Counted from the first letter of the stretch, positions 27,213 to 36,238 are shown. The stretch is DNA of 64,000 nt from Bradyrhizobium sp. 132 (GCF_023074185.1 NZ_JADPKY010000131.1:52129-116128); one strand, 5' to 3'. Program-made: numbers and translations. Notes: a model not told the origin generated them from the sequence alone.

Positions 27213-27413
27213 GTCTATATTTTGGCACTCGGTGAAACACGCCGAAACTACAAAAACCCTACAAAATAAGCGGATTTGCGCTACCCTGATCCGGGCTGTT
27301 TCAGCGGGCTTCACCAAAATAAGGGCCCGGCCCTACGGCTTTCAGCGTCCGCACGACAAACTGAAAGCCCCCAAGCCGAGCCCTTTGGTCCCAACCTTAG
27401 GAGCCGAAACCAC

Positions 27414-28817
27414 ATGGATACTACCACTGTCCCCTCCCCCACCGGCAAGCGGGGACGCAACAGCAGCGTCATTCTGACCGACCGCCTGTGCGAGAAACGA
27501 GTCGCCAAGCGGACCAAGCTGTACGACCGGAAGTGCCCTGGTCTCTACGTCAGCATCACCACGGCGGGCGTGGCGACCTTCTCGTTCAAGTTCACCGATC
27601 GGCAGACCGGAAAGCAGCGCACCGGCTGGCTCGGCGTCTACAATCCCGAGACCTTTTCCGTCGAGGACGCCCGCAGCAGGGTCTACGGCTTCAAGGGACT
27701 GGGTACCGAGGCTCTCGCCGAGACCTTCCGCGACCAGATGGCCGCAAAAGGGAGGCGCGGCAAGACCGTCGCCGAGATCATCGAGGAGCGGATCGAGTGG
27801 ATGAAGACGCTGGTCAAGAAATCGGATGGCGAGATGCGGCCACGGCTGGAGGCTTGGGAAAATACGGCGAGCCACCTGCGCCGCTTCCTCGGTGCGCGTC
27901 TTGGCAAAACACTCGCGAGAGACGTCACCAAGCACGACATCGCAACACTCTCGAACGACATCGTCGCAGGCAAGTTCGGCAAGCCGTCGGTCAGCAACGC
28001 ACGTCACATGCGAAAGGCGGCTTCGGGCCTGTTCAACTGGGCGGCCGAGGCAGGCCGCGAGTATGTGACGGCCAGCCCCTGCATCAACCTGCCCAGGCTC
28101 GATCCCGAGCATCCGCGCACCCGCGTCCTGTCCGAGGACGAGATCAGGATCTTCTGGCACGGTCTAGATCGCGATGACCTGCCCTGGGACCGCCGGACCC
28201 GGCTGGCGCTCAAGTTCGAGCTGGTCACCATGCTCCGCTCCCGTGAACTGCTCGGTGCGCACCGGTGTGAGCTAGCCGACCTCAATGGCGACAACCCGCG
28301 CTTCGAGGTACCCCTCAAGCGGGTGAAGAAGCGGCGGGTGATCCAGCAGCCCTTGTCCGATCTGGCGGTTAAAATCATCAAGGAGGCGCTGGCGTCCGCA
28401 GACCAGCAGCTTGTGTTCGAAAGCCCGATGTACAAGGGTCAGCCGATCCACCGCAAAGCGATGGCCGACGCGCTGCGCGGCACCAAACACGAGAAAAACG
28501 AGGATAAGAGCAAGACGCCTGGACTCTGTGAGCTGTTGGGCCTCAAGCCGTTCACGCCTCACGATCTGCGGCGGACGGCGGCAACATTGGCCGGCGATCT
28601 CGGCTTCGACGATGCGTGGATCGCGAAGTGCCTGGATCACGCCGCGAGCAAGAAATCCGAGCAGATCGTGCCGACGGTTACCGGCAAGGTCTACAATCAC
28701 AGCAAGCGCATGAAGGAAAAGCGCGCGGTGTTGGATGGTGTTGCCGCCGAACTGCGGCGCATCATCGAGAATGTTCCGACGCAAGCCGTCGAACAGGCCC
28801 AGCAGCTTGTGGCCTGA
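27414..28817 (+). CDS. Tyrosine recombinase / island integrase
   Basis: A 467-residue site-specific recombinase: N-terminal arm-type DNA-binding region (about 15-110), core-binding region (about 115-215) and catalytic domain. Catalytic residues: Arg275 in LRSREL, His383-x-x-Arg386 in HDLRRTAATLAG, His409 in CLDHA and nucleophile Tyr427 in KVYNHSKR. The motif before Arg275 reads VTM where most have TGxR. ATG 27414 follows TAGGAG; an upstream in-frame ATG lacks a site. It marks the left side of an accessory region reaching to about 37.1 kb. No tRNA gene or clear att repeat is visible next to it. Confidence 0.92.
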   Translation: MDTTTVPSPTGKRGRNSSVILTDRLCEKRVAKRTKLYDRKCPGLYVSITTAGVATFSFKFTDRQTGKQRTGWLGVYNPETFSVEDARSRVYGFKGLGTEALAETFRDQMAAKGRRGKTVAEIIEERIEWMKTLVKKSDGEMRPRLEAWENTASHLRRFLGARLGKTLARDVTKHDIATLSNDIVAGKFGKPSVSNARHMRKAASGLFNWAAEAGREYVTASPCINLPRLDPEHPRTRVLSEDEIRIFWHGLDRDDLPWDRRTRLALKFELVTMLRSRELLGAHRCELADLNGDNPRFEVPLKRVKKRRVIQQPLSDLAVKIIKEALASADQQLVFESPMYKGQPIHRKAMADALRGTKHEKNEDKSKTPGLCELLGLKPFTPHDLRRTAATLAGDLGFDDAWIAKCLDHAASKKSEQIVPTVTGKVYNHSKRMKEKRAVLDGVAAELRRIIENVPTQAVEQAQQLVA

Positions 28818-29176
28818 CGGATATCCCGACCCGGAGCGGTCAGCCCAGCGGATATCGCGCTGGCTGCCGCGGCATTTCACTGCGCAACGGATCGCGCACG
28901 ACAAAAACACGAGTTAAATCCACGGGGTGGCATCGGCGTGTCCTCCGTTGTGTCCGGCTGCGCGGCCGGTCAGCGAAGATTTTTTTTGCGTTCTAGCCGG
29001 TAGCGGCCCCTGCACCCCGATCCGCGAGAACATCACCGCCCGGTCGCGCTCCACTTGGACTGCGGCACTGTCCCGCATTCGCAAGCCCCACATGGACCTT
29101 GCGTTGCGTTCGCAATGCGTCGCTTAGTGGATGATCCCAGCGTGCCACGCTGAAGCCCGGTTTTCTGGAGGGCGCG
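28818..29176. other. Gap without a supported gene
   Basis: No convincing coding sequence. A short GC stem (CCGGC/GCCGG around 28957) followed by a run of eight T at about 28979-28986 could help end the integrase transcript, but stem and T run are about 11 bases apart. Confidence 0.4.
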
Positions 29177-29344
29177 ATGCACAACTACATCACCCGCGAA
29201 AACATCCGCTGCTACCAGAAACTGATCGCCATGAGCACAGATGACCCGCATCGTGACGAGGGCCGTCACGCCATGCTGATCCAGCTTCTAGCCGAAGAAC
29301 AAGCCAAACAAATGAAAGCAGAGTCGTGGCCCGACGCGGTGTAG
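29177..29344 (+). CDS. Small conserved hypothetical protein, 55 aa
   Basis: Begins MHNYITRENIRCYQKLIAM and ends with an LLAEEQAKQMK helix; mostly helical and charged. A strong GGAGGGC lies 5-7 bases before ATG 29177 and the stop is TAG 29342-29344. From memory, short proteins of the form N-terminal ENIR-YQ-LL then a LLAEE helix are common in Bradyrhizobium. Function unknown. Confidence 0.65.
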   Translation: MHNYITRENIRCYQKLIAMSTDDPHRDEGRHAMLIQLLAEEQAKQMKAESWPDAV

Positions 29345-29426
29345 CGCTTCGTGCAGCGGGCGCCCCTTTCGCATGACGTGACGAGACTGGTCGCCGCGTG
29401 ACAGCTTGATGCCTTGGGCTTTTGAA

Positions 29427-29609
29427 TTACCGCGTGAGTGCCACGGTGACAGTCCACCGCGTTGGGCTGCTCGACTTATCTTCGATGATCGAACGGACCA
29501 TCCCCGTGACAGGCAGTCCATTCGACATCACTATCGCCTTTTCGCCCCGATATTGGGCAAAGCGGCAGCGTCGGGCCTCTCGGGGGTCAGTGATTTCTAT
29601 TGTTTGCAT
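29427..29609 (-). CDS. Small hypothetical protein, 60 aa
   Basis: MQTIEITDPREARRC at the start, then a beta-rich stretch (MSNGLPVTGMVRSI) and an SSPTRWTVTV end. The alternating hydrophobic pattern looks like real protein and resembles small Bradyrhizobium hypotheticals. No strong ribosome-binding site is seen before ATG 29609. Function unknown. 29610-29955 holds nothing I can support. Confidence 0.5.
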   Translation of the reverse strand: MQTIEITDPREARRCRFAQYRGEKAIVMSNGLPVTGMVRSIIEDKSSSPTRWTVTVALTR

Positions 29610-29955
29610 ACGACACCAATGGTCGCGGTACGCGATACGAGTCCGCGACGATCAGCACCATATCAGGGAAGAGTTAACCAAAACCCTTTCGCGCCCACCA
29701 GCCGGTGGCACGTGGATTGGACCGGGCGTGCTATCCCCGTCGTGGGGCCGCCAGCTTTCGCACAGTATCGCCAGCGACCCCGTGCCAGCCATTTAGAATT
29801 GCCCTGCCCCAAAGCAGCGGCTATGGCCGACGCTCAAAATATCGCGGCATTTGGTCCGTCCGCCAAGCGCGGACTGTTGTTAACGTAACTGCGGCCACCG
29901 CATTGAGATGAATGCGGATCAATGGCCTGATGATGTCCGGTTGTCGGGATCGAGG

Positions 29956-30544
29956 TCAACCGATACTCCGCACCGGCACTTTCGGTTGGGGCGCGCGGTC
30001 CTTTTGCTTCTGCCACTCAGGCGACATTTCAGCGACAATCCCCTGCATGGCAAAGTCCATGCACAGCCGTTGTACGGCTCGAATGAATTGTGTTCTAGGA
30101 TTGGTGCTGGATCGAGCCATGGTGAATTTGACCTTCTTTGGTTTCGTAATCGCATCCAGCGTCTTGTGCAGTGATCGCAAATCTCTGCGCCCCTCGTTTA
30201 GCTTTTTGCAATCGACGCTTTGATTTGAAAGATATCGGATGCATACTATGCGCGAAGTTGTTCCTGATACGACGGATCAGATGCAGGTCGCGGTGATCTG
30301 ACTCGGCGTACAGCCCAAGCAGAAGACCGAAATCTATTCGCGCCGAGAAGGTGGCAAGCGGCCCATATCCATTGAAGACTTTCTTCCCTGTTGATTGATG
30401 TCGTGCAAGTCGTGATTGAACTGCCTCAAGAAGATGCTCTTCCAACATTGCAGTTGCGATAATGGCGGCACCACGATCGCGCTGTTTCGGAATCTCATCT
30501 ATTGCGTGAGCGTACTTGTGAGGATGTGAGATGAACCACGTCAT
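29956..30544 (-). pseudogene. MltR-family protein gene with a single frameshift
   Basis: Translation from ATG 30544 (GGAGG about 10 bases upstream) gives the MltR-like core RDRGAAIIATAMLEEHL, YGPLATFSARIDFGLLLGLY and IRRIRNNFAHSM. After ISFK the frame becomes unlikely, while the next frame continues with QSVDCKKLNEG and an Arg/Lys-rich C-terminus that includes FIRAVQRLCMDFAMQ, ending at 29956. One extra base around 30221-30229 joins them. MltR was named as the mannitol operon repressor, but most members have unknown roles. Broken gene or a sequencing error; unshifted translation would stop at 30095. Confidence 0.7.
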
Positions 30545-30727
30545 ATGGGGAAAGCCTCCGCCGGAAACATCAACTCTGTGGAACAAAATAATGCGCGAGA
30601 AAAGGCGCCGTCTGCGCGATTGAGGGAGCGCGGGAGCCTCAGTCCCGCGCTCCGAAACGGCAATCACGATCAGGGAGAACGGTTCAGAGCCGCTAACGAA
30701 AGCCCATGACCGCCATCAACTCAGGAC

Positions 30728-30823
30728 CTAGTCCTTGGGCCGAAAGTGAGCGCGCACATGCTCCGGTCGCCGATGGCGAACGCGAACGTAGGAACGCACC
30801 CAGTGCTTTAGGCGTTTACGCAT
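30728..30823 (-). CDS. Very small basic protein, 31 aa
   Basis: MRKRLKHWVRSYVRVRHR at the N-terminus, ending EHVRAHFRPKD. GGAGG stands 7 bases before ATG 30823. Arg/His/Lys-rich with one amphipathic helix; similar tiny Arg-rich peptides occur in rhizobial genomes. Function unknown, and coding is not certain. Confidence 0.4.
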   Translation of the reverse strand: MRKRLKHWVRSYVRVRHRRPEHVRAHFRPKD

Positions 30824-30946
30824 CCGTAAACCTCCACACAGGTTGTTTTGGAGGTCCGGTTGAAAAGATCGAGCGAACATGCGAGTCTTTAAGTGCGCCC
30901 CGCGATCATTCTGAGTCTCCAACCGGGACCGGTTTGCGCGGTCTAG

Positions 30947-30977
30947 GGCCTGCATCACGTGCAAGGTGATGCAGGCC
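30947..30977. terminator. 12-bp perfect hairpin
   Basis: GGCCTGCATCAC (30947-30958), 7-base loop, GTGATGCAGGCC (30966-30977), followed by TTTA. Terminator-like, but no plus-strand gene directly precedes it. The rest of 30824-31339 shows no supported gene. Confidence 0.45.
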
Positions 30978-31339
30978 TTTACGCTATCAGGGGCCGACCG
31001 CATGTCCCTGACGCGGCTAACGTCGTCCCATAATCCGCCTCCATCATTAATGTGTGCAGCCCTGCGCCAAATGCATGCAACTCCTATTGATATGAACTGA
31101 AGGCGTTGCCGGACCGTTCCTTAGCGCCACTCTCGAATCAACGTGAGCACATGAGGGTCATTCGACACCCTGGCGCCTTCTCGACGCAACGCACAACGTA
31201 GGCACAGGGTGACTTACGAACAGGCGCCCGCCTGTTAATTGTGCGACTCTCTGTAGGAGACTACCAAATTCCGGCACGTGTCACTTCGCTGAAACATCCG
31301 GGCGTTACCGGGGGGCAGCAATCAGGCATCGCAGCATAA

Positions 31340-31651
31340 TCACCCAAAGAAAACGTGCAGCGTCACTCCGACCATGGCGACGGCGAACGCCCTGCTGATC
31401 GCCGTGTGCCCGACGCCGAACATCTGGCCGAGCTGATCGCGGACCTTCCCTCGCTGATCGAGGGTGGCGATAGTGTTCATGTGTGCATCGGGAGCACGGC
31501 AAGCCGAAGTAGATCGCGACAGCATCAGGTTAAGCCCGCCGACAACGCGCATGACCCAAACGAACCCGTGAGCAGGCAGGAATTCCAGGATGACGAAGGC
31601 GGCAAGCCCGCCGAGCAAACCGAAGAAGGCAATGGAAAAAATTGCGTCCAT
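31340..31651 (-). CDS. Small membrane protein, unknown function
   Basis: 103 residues with two hydrophobic segments (about 4-24, AFFGLLGGLAAFVILEF, and about 85-102, AFAVAMVGVTLHVFF) separated by a polar loop. It diverges from the histidine kinase gene. No good ribosome-binding site before ATG 31651. No family recognised. Confidence 0.45.
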   Translation of the reverse strand: MDAIFSIAFFGLLGGLAAFVILEFLPAHGFVWVMRVVGGLNLMLSRSTSACRAPDAHMNTIATLDQRGKVRDQLGQMFGVGHTAISRAFAVAMVGVTLHVFFG

Positions 31652-31707
31652 GGAATTGATGGGCCAAGTTCCCGAGAGTTTTGATCGCGATTGTGCTATC
31701 ACGAAGA

Positions 31708-32925
31708 ATGAGCCCGACACCTGACCCAGCCGAACCCGTAGTTGAGGGAAAGCCAGGCAACGAACCTGAGGATTTGACCGGACGTGCGCTCCGACTACGC
31801 ATTCGGCAGCAGGAGTTGCTCGCCGAACTCGGGGTCCTGGCCCTGCAACGCACGAGCTTCGCCGACCTTCTCAATCACGGCGCGCGGATGACGGCTGAAG
31901 GCCTGAATGTCGAATACTGCAAAATCTTGGAGTACATTCCGGCAGAAAAGCGTTTGCTTGTTCGCGCGGGCGTCGGATGGAGCAAAGGTGTGGTTGGCAG
32001 CGCGACAGTCGGAGCCGATTTGGATTCGCCGGCTGGCTACGCCCTCCGCACTGGCAAGCCCGTGATTTCCAATCACCTCGAAAATGAAGAACGATTTCGA
32101 ACTCCGGAATTGCTCGTCGAACACGGAATCCGCTGTGCCATGAATGTCATTTTGCTGGGCGACGGTTTGCCATTTGGAGTGCTCGAAGTCGACAGCCGAT
32201 CTGAAGGAGAGTTCGGCGAGCATGATATCGCTTTCCTGCAAGGCGCTGCGAATATTCTCGGTATGGCGATCGAACAGCAACAGTATCAGCGCAAGCTGCA
32301 AGCTGCACTGGACCGTCATCTACTCTTGCTCAAGGAGGTTAACCACCGGGTCAAGAACAGCCTTCAAGTAGTATCGAGCATGCTTCATCTACAAGCGAGC
32401 GCCGCCGGTGATCCCGCACTGAGCGAACGGCTCATGGAAGCATCCACTCGAGTCTCGGCGATCGGCCGAGCGTACAGTCGTCTCGCGTACAATGCCGACT
32501 ATGAGAACATAGATTTGGTCGCCTACTTGCGGGAAGTCGTCGAAGATTTGAAGCCCGCAGTTGCGCCCTGCGAGATCCAACTTGAGACCCCCAAAGAAAT
32601 CCAGTTCGCCGCAGACCGCGCAATCCTTGTCGCATTGATTGTCAACGAGTTGATCTTGAATGCTGGCAGACACGCCTATCCCGATGCATCCAAAGGGATG
32701 ATCCGCCTGCAACTCATTCTGAGCGACGACAAAGCAGTCTCGATTTCGGTCAGCGATGACGGAGTTGGACTGCCCAGCGACTTTAATCCAGCTCTCAGTA
32801 AGCGCCTCGGGACCCGCATTGCTCTAGGATTGGCAGGTCAGTTAGGGGGCGAATTGACGAGGCAAGCGTCGACTAGAGGTACCCATTTCACGCTGGTCGT
32901 GCCGTTAGATGCCGCAGTCAATTGA
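31708..32925 (+). CDS. GAF-domain sensor histidine kinase, HisKA_2/HWE type
   Basis: A 405-residue cytoplasmic kinase: GAF sensor domain (about 45-192), then the HisKA_2 dimerisation helix with phospho-acceptor His213 in LKEVNHRVKNSLQ, and an HATPase domain (about 300-400) with NELILNAGRHAYP and DDGVGLP. No membrane segment. This class often feeds the general stress response or phyR-type regulators in alphaproteobacteria, or works with single-domain regulators; no response regulator is adjacent. ATG 31708 lacks a strong site. Confidence 0.88.
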   Translation: MSPTPDPAEPVVEGKPGNEPEDLTGRALRLRIRQQELLAELGVLALQRTSFADLLNHGARMTAEGLNVEYCKILEYIPAEKRLLVRAGVGWSKGVVGSATVGADLDSPAGYALRTGKPVISNHLENEERFRTPELLVEHGIRCAMNVILLGDGLPFGVLEVDSRSEGEFGEHDIAFLQGAANILGMAIEQQQYQRKLQAALDRHLLLLKEVNHRVKNSLQVVSSMLHLQASAAGDPALSERLMEASTRVSAIGRAYSRLAYNADYENIDLVAYLREVVEDLKPAVAPCEIQLETPKEIQFAADRAILVALIVNELILNAGRHAYPDASKGMIRLQLILSDDKAVSISVSDDGVGLPSDFNPALSKRLGTRIALGLAGQLGGELTRQASTRGTHFTLVVPLDAAVN

Positions 32926-33025
32926 ACGTCGCCGTTTTCGCGCGAGCCAATGGACAACGTAAGTCGGCCCCCATTCCTTTGTCGGCTCATGGCCCCTCAG
33001 CCGAGTGCGGGCGCACCTCGTTGAG

Positions 33026-33088
33026 GTCCGCTTAATGAGGCATGGCGGACCGGATTTGCTCAGGCTGAGTTCTTCGCATTTTGACCCG
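33026..33088 (+). repeat. Short dispersed repeat, copy 1
   Basis: Core CATGGCGGAC, then GATTTGCTCAGGCTGAGTTC and TTTTGACCCG. The same order recurs at 58168-58222 and 60425-60490 in the same direction, with substitutions. Non-coding in appearance; from memory it is a frequent sequence in Bradyrhizobium genomes. Confidence 0.7.
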
Positions 33089-33210
33089 AAGTAGGCCGAG
33101 GCTTGGGGAATGTTCACGACTGCAGAATCCGTCGAGTTGGACTAGGCACGGACGCGGAGCGTAACGACCTTCGTGGTAAGACTCTTAGCCAGTGTTCCTG
33201 ACCGCCGCAG

Positions 33211-33516
33211 CTAGAATGGTGTAAAGCTGCTGCTTGCTGAATTCCCCAGGCTGCTGCCTCTCTGCTGTGGCTCCGCGACACCTTCTTTGCTACTGGACGT
33301 GCGGAGGCGGCCGACGAGAACGGCCTTAGCTTGGGGGACGTCCTGATCGTGGGTCTTGCTGTTGGCGGCTTGTGGCCCACGCTTCAGGCCCAAACGGGTT
33401 AGCATGCCGCAGACCGCGTTGCGGCTAGACCCGAGACGGCGCGCAATCTCTGCCGCGCTCTGTCCTGCGGCCCAGAGCCTTTTGAGCAGCGCTACGTCTT
33501 TCGCATCCCAATCCAT
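33211..33516 (-). CDS. GcrA-like HTH protein
   Basis: 101 residues. The first 45 match the N-terminal DNA-binding part of GcrA cell-cycle regulators: MDWDAKDVALLKRLWAAG, then SAAEIARRLG and SRNAVCGMLTRLGLKRG. The rest is Ser/Gln-rich and lacks the GcrA sigma70-contacting C-terminal domain. Accessory-region paralogue rather than the essential GcrA. Start ATG 33516. Confidence 0.7.
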   Translation of the reverse strand: MDWDAKDVALLKRLWAAGQSAAEIARRLGSSRNAVCGMLTRLGLKRGPQAANSKTHDQDVPQAKAVLVGRLRTSSSKEGVAEPQQRGSSLGNSASSSFTPF

Positions 33517-33555
33517 GGGAGCTATTATAGCGCTGACTGCCGGACACCGGCTAGT

Positions 33556-33732
33556 CTAGTCTTCGTCCGGCTCGCGTACGACTGCCGGTTCCTCGTCGTC
33601 ATCCTCCTCTTCGTCGTCCTCTTCGTCCTCCTCGTCGTCATCAGGATCTCGGGGCGGCACGGCGCGGATAGCCACGAACGGCGTCCAGGCGATCGCTGTG
33701 GTGAAGAATGTTTCGACGGTGTGTTGCTTCAT
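33556..33732 (-). CDS. Small acidic protein with Asp/Glu run
   Basis: 58 residues: MKQHTVETFFTTAIAWTPF followed by a nearly pure Asp/Glu stretch (about 31-48) and an acidic tail. GAGGAG lies 9-10 bases before ATG 33732. Low-complexity end; function unknown. Confidence 0.5.
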   Translation of the reverse strand: MKQHTVETFFTTAIAWTPFVAIRAVPPRDPDDDEEDEEDDEEEDDDEEPAVVREPDED

Positions 33733-34198
33733 GTTGTTGTTACTCCTCGAAAAGCATCCGCAACCGAATATTCCTGACGACATCCGGGATGTCCGGGCGC
33801 GATCGCTCCAAACGCGACGGCGAGCAGATCGACTGCAGCAACAGGGGCGGCACCCCACGCAACTGGCGGCGTTTACGAAATACTTTATGCCTGAGGACGC
33901 ATCATTCTATACTCGCCAAAACTTCGCCCGTAGTGATTTCGGGATCTCCAAGATCGAGGTCAAGCTACTCGACCTCGATCAATTCGCTCTTGGTGGCCTG
34001 CAGGTCGAGTACGCCGGCGGCTCGTGCTCTCATGGGGAACCTCTATTGCATCACTACCACCCAAGCCGCATCCTCGCGCTCCTCCCTGGAGTCATCGCTA
34101 CGTCGGTGACCTGCCTATGCCCAACGCCTCGCTGAACTAATCCATGTTTAGTGCAGCCGCTGGTCAGGAGGACGGAGCCCGCCCATCAGCTCCAGTTG
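33733..34198. other. Gap with short fragments and a repeat
   Basis: No intact gene. GCATCACTACCACCCAAGCC at 34048 recurs with changes as GCATCACTACCAGCCGAGCC at 34785, each followed by CGCATCCTCGCGCTC or CCATCCTCGCGCTC. On the minus strand a short peptide, VLDLQATKSELIEVE, could be a coding relic. Confidence 0.35.
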
Positions 34199-34330
34199 TT
34201 ACTCTAACTGCTCATTCAGGAGCATCAGCGCTCGAAGCGCGCCATGCAGATCGCCATCGCAAACGGCAACGATCTCAGCGACTGCCAAGTCGTATTGATC
34301 AAGAGCAGAGTTGGTGCCTTGGCGTGACAT
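34199..34330 (-). CDS. Very small conserved-looking protein, 43 aa
   Basis: MSRQGTNSALDQYDLAVAEI, then VAVCDGDLHGALRALMLLNE and QLE before TAA. Strongly protein-like helix-forming sequence, similar in my recollection to small Bradyrhizobium proteins with an ALDQYD...CDGD...ALLLVNE pattern. The frame continues after the stop with QLELMGGLRPPDQRLH, so the TAA may be a premature stop in a 60-residue gene. No clear ribosome-binding site. Confidence 0.5.
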   Translation of the reverse strand: MSRQGTNSALDQYDLAVAEIVAVCDGDLHGALRALMLLNEQLE

Positions 34331-34562
34331 GCGAGCAACATACAAACAGAAATCTAAGTGGATCGTCCGTATACATCCGCTTTTGCCCGCAATTCACAGG
34401 CTGATGAGCTTGCCTCAATTCGCTCCCATTCAGGGGCCGGAGCACAGAAGGGGTGGGCGTTGCAAATTTACAACCTCAGCACGCATCCAAATCACTAAGC
34501 TGATCGGTCGAGGACCCAAGAAAATCTCATATTTAATTCGATACGGTTCAGCGGGGGCGAAG

Positions 34563-34772
34563 ATGTTTGATGTCTATCGCAATGACAGGCGCGACTTTCT
34601 TGTTCTAAGTACAGGCTCTGCCATACCCGTGCTTTACTCTGCACATAAGTGGCGCAAGGGCAGAAAAAGAGTTCTCAAGGTCAGCGATGAGATCAAATCA
34701 GCGGTTCACGCGCGAGGTTATTACCTCCGCAGCGTGCGGGCCACCAAGCCGCGAATAATCGAGGTCGCGTAG
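34563..34772 (+). CDS. Small hypothetical protein, 69 aa
   Basis: MFDVYRNDRRDFLVLSTGSA, then a Lys/Arg-rich KWRKGRKRVLKVSDEI and a GYYLRSVR helix. GGGGGCGA precedes ATG 34563; the frame is open further upstream but reads poorly there. Base composition is AT-richer than the flanking chromosome. Function unknown. Confidence 0.55.
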   Translation: MFDVYRNDRRDFLVLSTGSAIPVLYSAHKWRKGRKRVLKVSDEIKSAVHARGYYLRSVRATKPRIIEVA

Positions 34773-34851
34773 GGTCGGACGCCGCATCACTACCAGCCGA
34801 GCCGCCATCCTCGCGCTCAACCGAGTTGTGCGCCTACTTTGATCGCAGCCT

Positions 34852-35097
34852 TTACTTAGGTTTCATTCTAGGAGGTTGCGCCCGCTGAACGCTTTCCTCT
34901 GCCGCCGCCTGCGAGGTTCTGCTTGTGGGTGCCTCAAACACCGCAATGCGCCGATCAAGCTGCCATAGCTCGATGTCGTTGGCATCAACTAGCTGCTGAG
35001 CACGGTCGCGTGCTTCCTGCTCGTCGGCACACTGCAATTTAGCCACGCTTATAACGTGGCGTTTCTGATCCAAAAGATATGCTCGGTAGTGCGTCAT
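34852..35097 (-). CDS. Small hypothetical protein, 81 aa
   Basis: MTHYRAYLLDQKRHVISVAK, then a CADEQEARDRAQQLVD helix and DIELWQLDRRIAVFE: the pattern of a widespread small Bradyrhizobium protein (YRAYFLD...HDIELWQRDR...). The tail is Gln/Pro/Arg-rich. GGGGGC precedes ATG 35097. Function unknown. Confidence 0.65.
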   Translation of the reverse strand: MTHYRAYLLDQKRHVISVAKLQCADEQEARDRAQQLVDANDIELWQLDRRIAVFEAPTSRTSQAAAEESVQRAQPPRMKPK

Positions 35098-35263
35098 CCC
35101 CGCGCCCCCAGCTCTAGAACAACAGCGTACTCCATTGATGCAAAGGGAAACTACGGAAAGTTTTAGCTCGAAGTTCACGCTTAATGTCTGTCCCTTTCAA
35201 AAAGTTGGTTCGATGCAGGAGGGCTGCCCACGCCGGGGCATTCCACACTGGTACACGGGAGCG

Positions 35264-35985
35264 TCATTCTATCACCTCGTCAGCGCGGGCGAGCAACGAA
35301 GGTGGCACGGTGAGGCCGAGCGCCCTCGCTGTCTTGACTTAATAACAAGCTCGAACTTGGCCGGGGCTTGGACGGGCAGCTCGCTCAGAGCCTCACCCCT
35401 GAGGAGGCGATCCACATAGCCGGCCGCTCGCCGCCAACTGTCGGCCGCATCGGACCCATAAGACAGTAAACCACCGACCTCAGCGAATTGACGGTATGGA
35501 TAAACAGCAGGCACGCGGTACCGAGCCGCCAACGAGACGATCTCCACGCGGTGCGCGAGTAAAAACCATCCGGCACTACGAGAACGCCACCGTTCATCGG
35601 GGGTGTCTGAGTCGTCACCATCGCCGTTTCAATATCTGAGACGTCCTTAACAGGCACGGAGCTTGGTTCCAAGTCCATCGACAGAGCGGCGGCTCTGAAC
35701 GAATTGAGGTAATACTGGGCGGTGGGTGCTTGTGCCGGATTGAATAGGAAAGCGATGCTATGGAGATGTGGTGCAATCTCCTTCAGCATCTCCAACCATT
35801 TGCCGCTAATGGTTGGTTCGAGAATGATAAACCCGGTGGCGTTGCCGCCGGGGCGCGCAAAACTCGCGACGAAGCCGCTACCGATTGGATCGTTTACGCT
35901 GGTAAATACAACCGGGATCGTGCGTGTTTGTTGAAGCAGTGCCGCTGTAGGTGGTGTGGTAAGAGAAGCGAAAAAAATGGCCCCG
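35264..35985 (-). pseudogene. Decayed ABC-type substrate-binding protein (ABC_sub_bind family)
   Basis: Three frames must be joined. First: TIPVVFTSVNDPIGSGFV and ARPGGNATGF, through GGVLVVPDGF; second: HRVEIVSLAARYRVPAVYPY, GGLLSYGSD and the LPVQAPAKFELVI end; third: TARALGLTVPPSLLARADEV to TGA at 35264. About 100 N-terminal residues including the signal are missing. Breaks lie near 35550 and 35335. The family is the tripartite/ABC-type binding protein often duplicated in Bradyrhizobium. Clearly non-functional. Confidence 0.8.
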
Positions 35986-36001
35986 AATGTCGGGGCCATT
36001 T
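35975..36001 (-). terminator. Strong hairpin terminator for the small His/Asp-rich gene
   Basis: AAATGGCCCCGA and TCGGGGCCATTT form a 12-bp perfect stem with a 3-base loop; on the minus strand it is followed by a T run (the A7 at 35971-35977). It lies just after the stop of the gene at 36005-36238. Confidence 0.85.
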
Positions 36002-36004
36002 TCC

Positions 36005-36238
36005 TTAATCGTAGTCCCAATGATGATGACGCCTAATGACTACCGTGCGGTCTCGATCATGGTTGTACCAGCCGTGGTGCCATCCGCGATCATAACCACG
36101 GTCATATCCGTAATCCCTGTCGCGATGGTATCCGTGGTCGCCACCGATCCGGAAACCGAACTCCTGCGCACTCGCGAGCGTCGGCGCTGCCGCACTGAGT
36201 GCCGTCACTGCGGCGAGGACATAACAAACCTTCCTCAT
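36005..36238 (-). CDS. Small secreted His/Tyr/Asp/Arg-rich protein
   Basis: 77 residues: signal peptide (cut after ASA, about residue 24), then GFRIGGDHGYHRDRDYGYDR repeats and an RRHHHWDYD end. GGAG lies 9 bases before ATG 36238, and a strong terminator follows. The His/Asp-rich mature part could bind metal; similar exported proteins are common in Bradyrhizobium. Function unknown. Confidence 0.72.
   Translation of the reverse strand: MRKVCYVLAAVTALSAAAPTLASAQEFGFRIGGDHGYHRDRDYGYDRGYDRGWHHGWYNHDRDRTVVIRRHHHWDYD

Noticed and set aside
27276..27413. Upstream extension of the integrase to ATG 27276
   Set aside because: No ribosome-binding site and the added residues are not protein-like; ATG 27414 has TAGGAG and family-like sequence follows.
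26683..27413. tRNA gene as integration site of the island
   Set aside because: No cloverleaf-forming sequence with a plausible T-loop was found; the stretch is explained by dispersed repeats.
30215..30232. Programmed ribosomal frameshift in the MltR-family gene
   Set aside because: There is no slippery heptamer (TTCAAATCAAAG) and no reason for such control in this family; a simple mutation or sequence error is likelier.
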